Shown piece after piece: positions 36,800-49,032 of a stretch of 64,000 nt of DNA; position 1 is the first letter of the stretch; each line of letters opens with the position of its first letter. The translations under genes were made by a program, and so were the position numbers. This DNA comes from Ptiloglossa arizonensis (taxonomy: Eukaryota; Arthropoda; Insecta; Hymenoptera; Colletidae): the NCBI RefSeq assembly GCF_051014685.1, contig NW_027479671.1, forward strand, positions 1 to 64,000, written 5' to 3'. Below the pieces are notes generated by a model. It was given only the letters and a program-made list of their open reading frames with translations, was not told the origin of the DNA and made no database searches.

Positions 36800-38215
36800 C
36801 TTTTCCCCTAGGCCATTCCAGTTATTGGTTTCGAGTATCAGACCAGCGAAAATTTTGATGGTTTCTCAACCATTCCTTAACATCAAACTCCCATATCCCG
36901 CGAACGGATTGACGAACTCGAGAATTTCCTATTGCATCTGAAAGCAGAAACTCGCCCGATTACAAAGATATGTGTGTTTTTCCCCTAGGCCTGTGTAGTT
37001 GTTGGTTTCGAGTATCAGACTTGCGAAAATTTTGATGGTTTCTCAACCATTCCTTAAATTCAAACTCCCATATCTCGCGAACGGATTGACGAACTCGAGA
37101 AATTCCTGTTGCATGTGAAAGTAGAAAGTCGCCCGATTACAATGATATGTGTACTTTTCCCCTAGGCCTTTCCAGTTATTGGTTTCGAGTATCAGACTTG
37201 AGAAAATTTTGATGGTTTCTCATGCATTCCTTAACTTCACACTTCCATATCTCGCGAACGGGTTGACGAACTCCAGAATTTCCGATTGCATCTGGAAGCA
37301 GAAACTCGTCCGATTACAACGGTATGTGTATTTTCCCCCTAGGCCATTGTAGTTATTGGTTTCGAGTATCAGACTTGCGAAAATTTTGATGGTTTCTCAA
37401 CCATTCCTTAACTTCCAACTCCAATATCTCGCGAACGGATTGACGAACTCGAGAATTTCCTATTGCATCTGAAAGCAGAAACTCGTCCGATTACAACGGT
37501 ATGTGTATTTTCCCCCTAGGCCATTGTAGTTATTGGTTTCGAGTATCAGACTTGCGAAAATTTTGATGGTTTCTCAACCATTCCCTAACTTCCAACTCCC
37601 ATATCTCGCGAACGGATTGACGAACTCGAGAATTTCCTATTGCATCTGAAAGCAGAAACTCGCCCGATTACAACGGTATGTGTATTTTTCCCCTAGGCCC
37701 TAGTAGTTATTGATTTCAAGTATCAGACTTGCGAAAATTGTGATGGTTTCTCAACCATTCCTTAACTTCAAACTCCCATATCTCGCGAACGGATTGACGA
37801 ACTCGAGAAATTCCTGTTGCATGTGAAAGTAGAAAGTCGCCCGATTACAACGGTATGTGTATTTTTCCCCTAGGCCTTTGTAGTTATTGGATTCGAGTAT
37901 CAGACTTGCGAAAATTTTGATGGTTTCTCAACCATTCCTTAATTTCAAACTCCCATATCCCGCGAACGGATTGACGAACTCGAGAATTTCCTATTGCATC
38001 TGAAAGCAGAAACTCGCCCGATTACGACGGTGTGTGTACTTTTCCCCTAGGCCATTCCAGTTGTTGGTTTCGAGTATCAGACCAGCGAAAATTTTGATGG
38101 TTTCTCAAGCATTCCTTAACTTCAAACTTCCATTTCTCGCGAACGGATTGACGAACTCGAGAAATTCCTGTTGCATCTGAAAGTAGAAACTCGCCCGATT
38201 ACAATGGCACGTGTA
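36800..38215 (+). repeat. 8-monomer tandem duplicate, left copy (1,416-bp offset)
   Basis: This aligns with 38216-39430. The offset is 1,416 bp (8 monomers) up to about 37350 and 1,239 bp (7 monomers) from about 37690. This copy therefore holds one extra monomer, near 37383-37560, with ACTCCAATATC. Shared markers are GTTTTTCCCCTAGGCCTGTG and a GACTTGAGAAAATTTTG monomer (37200 and 38616). Confidence 0.8.
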
Positions 38216-39430
38216 CTTTTCCCCTAGGCCATTCCAGTTATTGGTTTCGAGTATCAGACCAGCGAAAATTTTGATGGTTTCTCAACCATTCCTTAACTTC
38301 AAACTCCCATATCCCGCGAACGGATTGACGAACTCGAGAATTTCCTATTGCATCTGAAAGCAGAAACTCGCCCGATTACAAAGATATGTGTGTTTTTCCC
38401 CTAGGCCTGTGTAGTTGTTGGTTTCGAGTATCAGACTTGCGAAAATTTTGATTGTTTCTCAACCATTCCTTAAATTCAAACTCCCATATCTCGCGAACGG
38501 ATTGACGAACTCGAGAAATTCCTGATGCATGTGAAAGTAGAAAGTCGCCCGATTACAATGATATGTGTACTTTTCCCCTAGGCCATTCCAGTTATTGGTT
38601 TCGAGTATCAGACTTGAGAAAATTTTGATGGTTTCTCATGCATTCCTTAACTTCACACTTCCATATCTCGCGAACGGGTTGACGAACTCCAGAATTTCCG
38701 ATTGCATCTGGAAGCAGAAACTCGTCCGATTACAACGGTATGTGTATTTTCCTCCTAGGCCATTGTAGTTATTGGTTTCGAGTATCAGACTTGCGAAAAT
38801 TTTGATGGTTTCTCAACCATTCCTTAACTTCCAACTCCCATATCTCGCGAACGGATTGACGAACTCGAGAATTTCCTATTGCATCTGAAAGCAGAAACTC
38901 GCCCGATTACAACGGTATGTGTATTTTTCCCCTAGGCCCTAGTAGTTATTGATTTCAAGTATCAGACTTGCGAAAATTGTGATGGTTTCTCAACCATTCC
39001 TTAACTTCAAACTCCCATATCTCGCGAACGGATTGACGAACTCGAGAAATTCCTGTTGCATGTGAAAGTAGAAAGTCGCCCGATTACAGCGGTATGTGTA
39101 TTTTTCCCCTAGGCCTTTGTAGTTATTGGATTCGAGTATCAGACTTGCGAAAATTTTGATGGTTTCTCAACCATTCCTTAATTTCAAACTCCCATATCCC
39201 GCGAACGGATTGACGAACTCGAGAATTTCCTATTGCATCTGAAAGCAGAAACTCGCCCGATTACGATGGTGTGTGTACTTTTCCCCTAGGCCATTCCAGT
39301 TGTTGGTCTCGAGTATCAGACCAGCGAAAATTTTGATGGTTTCTCAAGCATTCCTTAACTTCAAACTTCCATATCTCGCGAACGGATTGACGAACTCGAG
39401 AAATTCCTGTTGCATCTGAAAGTAGAAACT
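38216..39430 (+). repeat. Tandem duplicate, right copy (7 monomers)
   Basis: This is the second copy of 36800-38215, one monomer shorter. The monomers at 47592-48780 align to this copy at an offset of 9,027 bp (51 monomers), so the later block derives from it or shares its parent. Small differences from the left copy include CTGATGCATGTG near 38523 and GATTGTTTCTC near 38450. Confidence 0.75.
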
Positions 39431-40789
39431 CGCCCGATTACAACGGCATGTGTATTTTTCCCCTAGGCCATTGTAGTTATTGGTTTCGAGTATCAGACTT
39501 GCAAAAATTTTGATGGTTTCTCAACCATTCCTTAACTTCAAACTCCCATTTCTCGCGAACGGATTGACGAACTCGAGAAATTCCTGTTGCATCTGAAAGT
39601 AGAAACTCGCCCGATTACAATGGTACGTGTACTTTTCCCCTAGGCCATTCCAGTTATTGGTTTCGAGTATCAGACCACCGAAAATTTTGATGGTTTCTCA
39701 ACCATTCCTTAACTTCAAACTCCCATATCCCGCGAACGGATTGACGAACTCGAGAAATTCCTGTTGCATGTGAAAGTAGAAAGTCGCCCGATTACAACGG
39801 TATGTGCATTTTTCCCGTAGGCCATTGTAGTTATTGGTTTCGAGTATCAGACTTGCAAAAATTTTGATGGTTTCTCAACCATTCCTTAACTTCCAACTCC
39901 CACATCTCGCGAACGGATTGACGAACTCGAGAATTTCCTATTGCATCTGAAAGCAGAAACTCGCCCGATTACAATGATATGTGTGTTTTCCCCCTAGGCC
40001 TTTGTAGTTGTTGGTTTCGAGTATCAGACTTGCGAAAATTTTGATGGTTTCTCAACCATTCCATAACTTCAAATTCCCATATCTCGCGAACGGATTGACG
40101 AACTCGAGAAATTCCTGTTGCATCTGAAAGTAGAAACTTGCCCGATTACAACGGTATGTGTATTTTTGCCCTAGGCCATTGTAGTTATTGGATTCGCGTA
40201 TCGGACTTGCGAAAATTTTGATGATTTCTCAACCTTTCCTTAACTTCAAATTCCCATATCCCGCGAACGGATTGACGAACTCGAGAAATTCCTGTTGCAT
40301 CTGAAAGCAGAAACTCGCCCGATTACAACGGTGTGTGTACTTTTCCCCTAGGCCATTCCAGTTGTTGGTTTCGAGTATCAGACCAGCGAAAATTTTGATG
40401 GTTTCTCATGCATTCCTTAAATTCAAACTTCCATATCTCGCGAACGGATTGACGAACTCGAGAATTTCCTATTGCATCTAACAGCAGAAACTCGCTCGAT
40501 TACAACGGTATGTGTATTTTTGCCCTAGGCCATAGTAGTTATTGGATGCGAGTATCAGACTTGCGAAAATTTTGATGATTTCTCAACCATTCCTTAACTT
40601 CAAACTGCCATACCTCGCAAACGCATTGACGAACTCCAGAAATTCCTGTTGCATGTGAAAATAGAATCTCGCCTGATTACAATGGTATGTGTATTTTTCC
40701 CCTAGGCATTTGTAGTTATTGGTTTCGAGTATCAGACTTGCGAAAATTTTGATGGTTTCTCAACCATTCCTTAACATCCAACTCCCATA
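39431..40789 (+). repeat. Monomers between the two tandem duplications
   Basis: About eight monomers. 39431-39750 aligns with 48460-48780 at offset 9,027. 40140-40600 resembles the M/V junction of the HOR domain (compare 33580-34040, with the same GGATTCGCGTATCGGAC monomer followed by a CCAGCG monomer). No gene is visible. Confidence 0.7.
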
Positions 40790-43700
40790 TCTCGCGAACG
40801 GATTGACGAACTCGAGAAATTCCTGTTGCATCTGAAAGTAGAAACTCGCCCGATGACAAAGATATGTGTGTTTTCCCCCTAGGCGTTTGTAGTTGTTGGT
40901 TTCGAGTAACAGACTTGGGAAAATTTTGATGGTTTCTCAACCATTCCTTAACTTCAAACTCCCATATCTCGCGAACGGATTGACGAACTCGAGAAATTCC
41001 TGTTGCATCTGAAAGTAGAAACTCGCCCGATTACAACGGTATGTGTATTTTTGCCCTAGGCCATTGTAGTTATTGGATTCGCGTATCGGACTTGGGAAAA
41101 TTTTGATGATTTCTCAACCTTTCCTTAACTTCAAATTCCCATATCCCGCGAACGGATTGACGAACTCGAGAAATTCTTGTTGCATGTGAAAGTAGAAAGT
41201 CGCCCGATTACAACGGTATGTGTATTTTTCCCCTAGGCCTTTGAAGTTATTGGTTTCGAGTATCAGATTTGCGAAAATTTTGATGGTTTCTCAACCATTC
41301 CTTATGTTCACACTTCCATATCTCGCGAACGGATTGACGAACTCGAGAATTTCCTTTTGCATCTGAAAGCAGAAACTCGCCCGATTACAACGGTATGTGT
41401 ATTTTTCCCCTAGGCCATTGTAGTTATTGGTTTCGAGTATCAGACTTGCGAAAATTTTGATGGTTTCTCAACCATTCCTTATTTTCACACTTCCATATCT
41501 CGCGAACGGATTGACGAACTCGAGAATTTCCTATTGCATCTGAAAGCAGAAACTCGCACGATTACAACGGTGTGTGTACTTTTTCCCTAGGCCATTCCAG
41601 TTGTTGGTTTCGAGTATCAGACCAGCGAAAATTTTGATTGTTCCTCAACCATTCCTTAACTTCAAACTCCCATATCCCGCGAACGGATTGACGAACTCGA
41701 GAATTTCCTACTGCATCTGAAAGCAGAAACTCGCCCGATTAGAACGGTATGTGTATTTTTGCCCTAGGCCACAGTAGTTATTGGATTCGAGTATCAGACT
41801 TGCGAAAATTTTGATGATTTCTCAACCATTCCTTAACTTCAAACTGCCATATCTCGCGAACGCATTGACGAACTCGAGAAATTCCTGTTGCATGTGAAAG
41901 TAGAATCTCGCCCGATTACAATGGTATGTGTATTTTTCCCGTAGGCATTTGTGGTTATTGGTTTCGAGTATCAGACTTGCGAAAATTTTGATGGTTTCTC
42001 AACCATTCCTTATTTTCACACTTCCATATCTCGCGAACGGATTGACGAACTCGAAAATTTCCTATTGCATCTGAAAGCAGAAACTCGCCCGATTACGACG
42101 GTGTGTGTACTTTTCCCCTAGGCCATTCCAGTTGTTGGTTTCGAGTATCAGACAAGCGAAAATTTTGATGGTTTCTCAAGCATTCCTTAACTTCAAACTC
42201 CCATATCTCGCGAACGGATTGACGAACTCGAGAATTTCCTATTGCATCTGAAAGCAGAAACTCACCCTATTACAATAGTGTGTGTACTTTTCCCCTAGGC
42301 CATTCCAGTTATTGGTTTCGAGTATCAGACCAGCGAATATTTTGATGGTTTCTCAATCATTCCTTAACTTCAAACTGTATTATCTCGCGAACGGATTGAC
42401 GAACTCGGGAAATTCCTGTTGCATCTGAAAGTAGAAACTCGCCCGATTACAAAGATATGAGTGTTTTCACCCTAGGCCTTTGTAGTTGTTGGTTTCGAGT
42501 ATTAGACTTGCGAAAATTTTGATGATTCCTCAACCATTCCTTAACTTCAAATTCCCATATCCCGCGAACGGATTGACGAACTCGAGAAATTCCTGTTGCA
42601 TGTTAAAGTAGAAAGTCGCCCGATTACAGCGGTATGTGTATTTTTCCCCTAGGCCTTTGTAGTTATTGGTTTCAAGTATCAGACTTGCGAAAATTTTGAT
42701 GATTTCTCAACCATTCCTTATCTTCAAACTGCCATATCTCGCGAACGCATTGACGAACACCAGAAATTCCTGTTGCATGTGAAAGTAGAATCTCCCCCGA
42801 TTACAATGGTATGTGTATTTTTCCCCTAGGCATTTGTAGTTATTGGTTTCGGGTATCAGACTTGCGAAAATTTTGATGGTTTCTCATGCATTCCTTAACT
42901 TCACACTTCCATATCTCGCGAACGGGTTGACGAATTCCAGAATTTCCGATTGCATCTGGAAGCAGAAACTCGTCCGATTACAACGGTATGTGTATTTTCC
43001 CCCTAGGCCTTTGTAGTTATTGGTTTCGAGTATCAGACTTGCGAAAATTTTGATGGTTTCTCAACCATTCCTTAACTTCCAACTCCCATATCTCGCGAAC
43101 GGATTGACGAACTCGAGAATTTCCTATTGCATCTGAAAGCAGAAACCCGCCCGATTACAACGGTATGTGTATTTTTTCCCTAGGCCCTAGTAGTTATTGA
43201 TTTCAAGTATCAGACTTGCGAAAATTGTGATGGTTTCTCAACCATTCCTTAAATTCAAACTCCCATATCTCGCGAACGGATTGACGAACTCGAGAAATTC
43301 CTGTTGCATGTGAAAGTAGAAAGTCGCCCGATTACAATGGTACGTGTACTTTTCCCCTAGGCCATTCCAGTTATTGGTTTCGAGTATCAGACCAGCGAAA
43401 ATTTTGATGGTTTCTCAACCATTCCTTAACATCAAACTCCCATATCCCGCGAACGGATTGACGAACTCGAGAATTTCCTATTGCATCTGAAAGCAGAAAC
43501 TCGCCCGATTATAAAGATATGTGTGTTTTCCCCCTAGGCCTTTGTAGTTGTTGGTTTCGAGTATCAGTCTTGCGAAAATTTTGATGGTTTCTCAACCATT
43601 CCTTAAATTCAAACTCCCATATCTCGCGAACGGATTGACGAACTCGAGAAATTCCTGTTGCATGTGAAAGTAGAAAGTCGCCCGATTACAACGGTATGTG

Positions 43701-43798
43701 CATTTTTCCCCTAGGTCATTGTAGTTATTGGTGTCGAGTATCAGACTTGCGAAAATTTTGATGGTTTCTCAACCATTCCTTAACTTCCAACTCCCATA
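40790..43798 (+). repeat. 17-monomer tandem duplicate, left copy (3,009 bp)
   Basis: This pairs with 43799-46807 at an offset of exactly 3,009 bp (17 x 177), with no net indel found. I saw only about three base differences: GACTTGGGA versus GACTTGCGA near 40915, CGGACTTGGG versus CGGAATTGGG near 41087, and CTGAAAGTAG versus CTGTAAGTAG near 42425. It includes V-type monomers at 42.1-42.7 kb. Confidence 0.88.
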
Positions 43799-46700
43799 TC
43801 TCGCGAACGGATTGACGAACTCGAGAAATTCCTGTTGCATCTGAAAGTAGAAACTCGCCCGATGACAAAGATATGTGTGTTTTCCCCCTAGGCGTTTGTA
43901 GTTGTTGGTTTCGAGTAACAGACTTGCGAAAATTTTGATGGTTTCTCAACCATTCCTTAACTTCAAACTCCCATATCTCGCGAACGGATTGACGAACTCG
44001 AGAAATTCCTGTTGCATCTGAAAGTAGAAACTCGCCCGATTACAACGGTATGTGTATTTTTGCCCTAGGCCATTGTAGTTATTGGATTCGCGTATCGGAA
44101 TTGGGAAAATTTTGATGATTTCTCAACCTTTCCTTAACTTCAAATTCCCATATCCCGCGAACGGATTGACGAACTCGAGAAATTCTTGTTGCATGTGAAA
44201 GTAGAAAGTCGCCCGATTACAACGGTATGTGTATTTTTCCCCTAGGCCTTTGAAGTTATTGGTTTCGAGTATCAGATTTGCGAAAATTTTGATGGTTTCT
44301 CAACCATTCCTTATGTTCACACTTCCATATCTCGCGAACGGATTGACGAACTCGAGAATTTCCTTTTGCATCTGAAAGCAGAAACTCGCCCGATTACAAC
44401 GGTATGTGTATTTTTCCCCTAGGCCATTGTAGTTATTGGTTTCGAGTATCAGACTTGCGAAAATTTTGATGGTTTCTCAACCATTCCTTATTTTCACACT
44501 TCCATATCTCGCGAACGGATTGACGAACTCGAGAATTTCCTATTGCATCTGAAAGCAGAAACTCGCACGATTACAACGGTGTGTGTACTTTTTCCCTAGG
44601 CCATTCCAGTTGTTGGTTTCGAGTATCAGACCAGCGAAAATTTTGATTGTTCCTCAACCATTCCTTAACTTCAAACTCCCATATCCCGCGAACGGATTGA
44701 CGAACTCGAGAATTTCCTACTGCATCTGAAAGCAGAAACTCGCCCGATTAGAACGGTATGTGTATTTTTGCCCTAGGCCACAGTAGTTATTGGATTCGAG
44801 TATCAGACTTGCGAAAATTTTGATGATTTCTCAACCATTCCTTAACTTCAAACTGCCATATCTCGCGAACGCATTGACGAACTCGAGAAATTCCTGTTGC
44901 ATGTGAAAGTAGAATCTCGCCCGATTACAATGGTATGTGTATTTTTCCCGTAGGCATTTGTGGTTATTGGTTTCGAGTATCAGACTTGCGAAAATTTTGA
45001 TGGTTTCTCAACCATTCCTTATTTTCACACTTCCATATCTCGCGAACGGATTGACGAACTCGAAAATTTCCTATTGCATCTGAAAGCAGAAACTCGCCCG
45101 ATTACGACGGTGTGTGTACTTTTCCCCTAGGCCATTCCAGTTGTTGGTTTCGAGTATCAGACAAGCGAAAATTTTGATGGTTTCTCAAGCATTCCTTAAC
45201 TTCAAACTCCCATATCTCGCGAACGGATTGACGAACTCGAGAATTTCCTATTGCATCTGAAAGCAGAAACTCACCCTATTACAATAGTGTGTGTACTTTT
45301 CCCCTAGGCCATTCCAGTTATTGGTTTCGAGTATCAGACCAGCGAATATTTTGATGGTTTCTCAATCATTCCTTAACTTCAAACTGTATTATCTCGCGAA
45401 CGGATTGACGAACTCGGGAAATTCCTGTTGCATCTGTAAGTAGAAACTCGCCCGATTACAAAGATATGAGTGTTTTCACCCTAGGCCTTTGTAGTTGTTG
45501 GTTTCGAGTATTAGACTTGCGAAAATTTTGATGATTCCTCAACCATTCCTTAACTTCAAATTCCCATATCCCGCGAACGGATTGACGAACTCGAGAAATT
45601 CCTGTTGCATGTTAAAGTAGAAAGTCGCCCGATTACAGCGGTATGTGTATTTTTCCCCTAGGCCTTTGTAGTTATTGGTTTCAAGTATCAGACTTGCGAA
45701 AATTTTGATGATTTCTCAACCATTCCTTATCTTCAAACTGCCATATCTCGCGAACGCATTGACGAACACCAGAAATTCCTGTTGCATGTGAAAGTAGAAT
45801 CTCCCCCGATTACAATGGTATGTGTATTTTTCCCCTAGGCATTTGTAGTTATTGGTTTCGGGTATCAGACTTGCGAAAATTTTGATGGTTTCTCATGCAT
45901 TCCTTAACTTCACACTTCCATATCTCGCGAACGGGTTGACGAATTCCAGAATTTCCGATTGCATCTGGAAGCAGAAACTCGTCCGATTACAACGGTATGT
46001 GTATTTTCCCCCTAGGCCTTTGTAGTTATTGGTTTCGAGTATCAGACTTGCGAAAATTTTGATGGTTTCTCAACCATTCCTTAACTTCCAACTCCCATAT
46101 CTCGCGAACGGATTGACGAACTCGAGAATTTCCTATTGCATCTGAAAGCAGAAACCCGCCCGATTACAACGGTATGTGTATTTTTTCCCTAGGCCCTAGT
46201 AGTTATTGATTTCAAGTATCAGACTTGCGAAAATTGTGATGGTTTCTCAACCATTCCTTAAATTCAAACTCCCATATCTCGCGAACGGATTGACGAACTC
46301 GAGAAATTCCTGTTGCATGTGAAAGTAGAAAGTCGCCCGATTACAATGGTACGTGTACTTTTCCCCTAGGCCATTCCAGTTATTGGTTTCGAGTATCAGA
46401 CCAGCGAAAATTTTGATGGTTTCTCAACCATTCCTTAACATCAAACTCCCATATCCCGCGAACGGATTGACGAACTCGAGAATTTCCTATTGCATCTGAA
46501 AGCAGAAACTCGCCCGATTATAAAGATATGTGTGTTTTCCCCCTAGGCCTTTGTAGTTGTTGGTTTCGAGTATCAGTCTTGCGAAAATTTTGATGGTTTC
46601 TCAACCATTCCTTAAATTCAAACTCCCATATCTCGCGAACGGATTGACGAACTCGAGAAATTCCTGTTGCATGTGAAAGTAGAAAGTCGCCCGATTACAA

Positions 46701-46807
46701 CGGTATGTGCATTTTTCCCCTAGGTCATTGTAGTTATTGGTGTCGAGTATCAGACTTGCGAAAATTTTGATGGTTTCTCAACCATTCCTTAACTTCCAAC
46801 TCCCATA
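43799..46807 (+). repeat. 17-monomer tandem duplicate, right copy (3,009 bp)
   Basis: Second copy of the 3,009-bp unit. Its left junction is placed between about 43785 and 43828, where the sequence switches from the GTGTCGAG/AACTTCCAACTCC monomer back to the GATGACAAAGATATG monomer. It is followed by the GCATCCGAAAGCAG monomer that also occurs at 36403. Confidence 0.85.
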
Positions 46808-49032
46808 TCTCGCGAACGGATTGACGAACTCGAGAATTTCCTATTGCATCCGAAAGCAGAAACTCGCCCGATTACAAAGATATGTGTGTTTTCCCCCTAG
46901 GCCTTTGTAGTTGTTGGTTTCGAGTATCAGACTTGCGAAAATTTTGATGGTTTCTCAACCATTCCATAACTTCAAACTCCCATATCTTGCGAACGGATTG
47001 ACGAACTCGAGAAATTCCTGTTGCATCTGAAAGTAGAAACTCGCCCGATTACAACGGTATGTGTATTTTTGCCCTAGGCCATTGTAGTTATTGGATTCGC
47101 GTATCGGACTTGCGAAAATTTTGATGATTTCTCAACCATTCCTTAACTTCAAATTCCCATATCCCGCGAACGGATTGACGAACACGAGAAATTACTGTTG
47201 CATGTGAAAGTAGAAAGTCGCCCGATTACAATGGTCCGTGTACTTTTCCCCTAGGCCATTCCAGTTATTGGTTTCGAGTATCAGACCAGCGAAAATTTTG
47301 ATGGTTTCTCAACCATTCCTTAACATCAAACTCCCATATCCCGCGAACGGATTGACGAACTCGAGAATTTCCTATTGCATCTGAAAGCAGGAACTCGCCC
47401 GATTACAAAGATATGTGTGTTTTTCCCCTAGGCCTGTGTAGTTGTTGGTTTCGAGTATCAGACTTGCGAAAATTTTGATGGTTTCTCAACCATTCCTTAA
47501 ATTCAAACTCCCATATCTCGCGAACGGATTGACGAACTCGAGAAATTCCTGTTGCATGTGAAAGTAGAAAGTCGCCCGATTACAATGATATGTGTACTTT
47601 TCCCCTAGGCCATTCCAGTTATTGGTTTCGAGTATCAGACTTGAGAAAATTTTGATGGTTTCTCATGCATTCCTTAACTTCACACTTCCATATCTCGCGA
47701 ACGGGTTGACGAACTCCAGAATTTCCGATTGCATCTGGAAGCAGAAACTCGTCCGATTACAACGGTATGTGTATTTTCCCCCTAGGCCATTGTAGTTATT
47801 GGTTTCGAGTATCAGACTTGCGAAAATTTTGATGGTTTCTCAACCATTCCTTAACTTCCAACTCCCATATCTCGCAAACGGATTGACGAACTCGAGAATT
47901 TCCTATTGCATCTGAAAGCAGAAACTCGCCCGATTACAACGGTATGTGTATTTTTCCCCTAGGCCCTAGTAGTTATTGATTTCAAGTATCAGACTTGCGA
48001 AAATTGTGATGGTTTCTCAACCATTCCTTAACTTCAAACTCCCATATCTCGCGAACGGATTGACGAACTCGAGAAATTCCTGTTGCATGTGAAAGTAGAA
48101 AGTCGCCCGATTACAACGGTATGTGTATTTTTCCCCTAGGCCTTTGTAGTTATTGGATTCGAGTATCAGACTTGCGAAAATTTTGATGGTTTCTCAACCA
48201 TTCCTTAATTTCAAACTCCCATATCCCGCGAACGGATTGACGAACTCGAGAATTTCCTATTGCATCTGAAAGCAGAAACTCGCCCGATTACGACGGTGTG
48301 TGTACTTTTCCCCTAGGCCATTCCAGTTGTTGGTTTCGAGTATCAGACCAGCGAAAATTTTGATGGTTTCTCAAGCATTCCTTAACTTCAAACTTCCATA
48401 TCTCGCGAACGGATTGACGAACTCGAGAAATTCCTGTTGCATCTGAAAGTAGAAACTCGCCCGATTACAACGGCATGTGTATTTTTCCCCTAGGCCATTG
48501 TAGTTATTGGTTTCGAGTATCAGACTTGCAAAAATTTTGATGGTTTCTCAACCATTCCTTAACTTCAAACTCCCATTTCTCGCGAACGGATTGACGAACT
48601 CGAGAAATTCCTGTTGCATCTGAAAGTAGAAACTCGCCCGATTACAATGGTACGTGTACTTTTCCCCTAGGCCATTCCAGTTATTGGTTTCGAGTATCAG
48701 ACCAGCGAAAATTTTGATGGTTTCTCAACCATTCCTTAACTTCAAACTCCCATATCCCGCGAACGGATTGACGAACTCGAGAATTTCCTATTGCATCTGA
48801 AAGCAGAAACTCGCCCGATTACAATGATATGTGTGTTTTCCCCCTAGGCCTTTGTAGTTGTTGGTTTCGAGTATCAGACTTGCGAAAATTTTGATGGTTT
48901 CTCAACCATTCCATAATTTCAAATTCCCATATCTCGCGAACGGATTGACGAACTGGAGAAATTCCTGTTGCATCTGAAAGTAGAAACTCGCCCGATTACA
49001 ACGGTATGTGTATCTTTCCCCTAGGCCTTTGA
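46808..49032 (+). repeat. Copy of the 36.4-39.8 kb block
   Basis: This aligns with 36365-37350 at offset 10,443 (59 monomers) and with 38565-39750 at offset 9,027 (51 monomers). The change of offset matches the 8-monomer duplication present only in the left block. From about 48780 the sequence turns to other monomer types leading into the 5,490-bp repeats. No gene is visible. Confidence 0.8.

Noticed and set aside
37149..37352. Recurring 64-67-codon plus-strand open frames, also at 38565, 47592, 49539 and later.
   Set aside because: Same repeat artefact on the other strand. The frames overlap the minus-strand ones and follow the monomer period.
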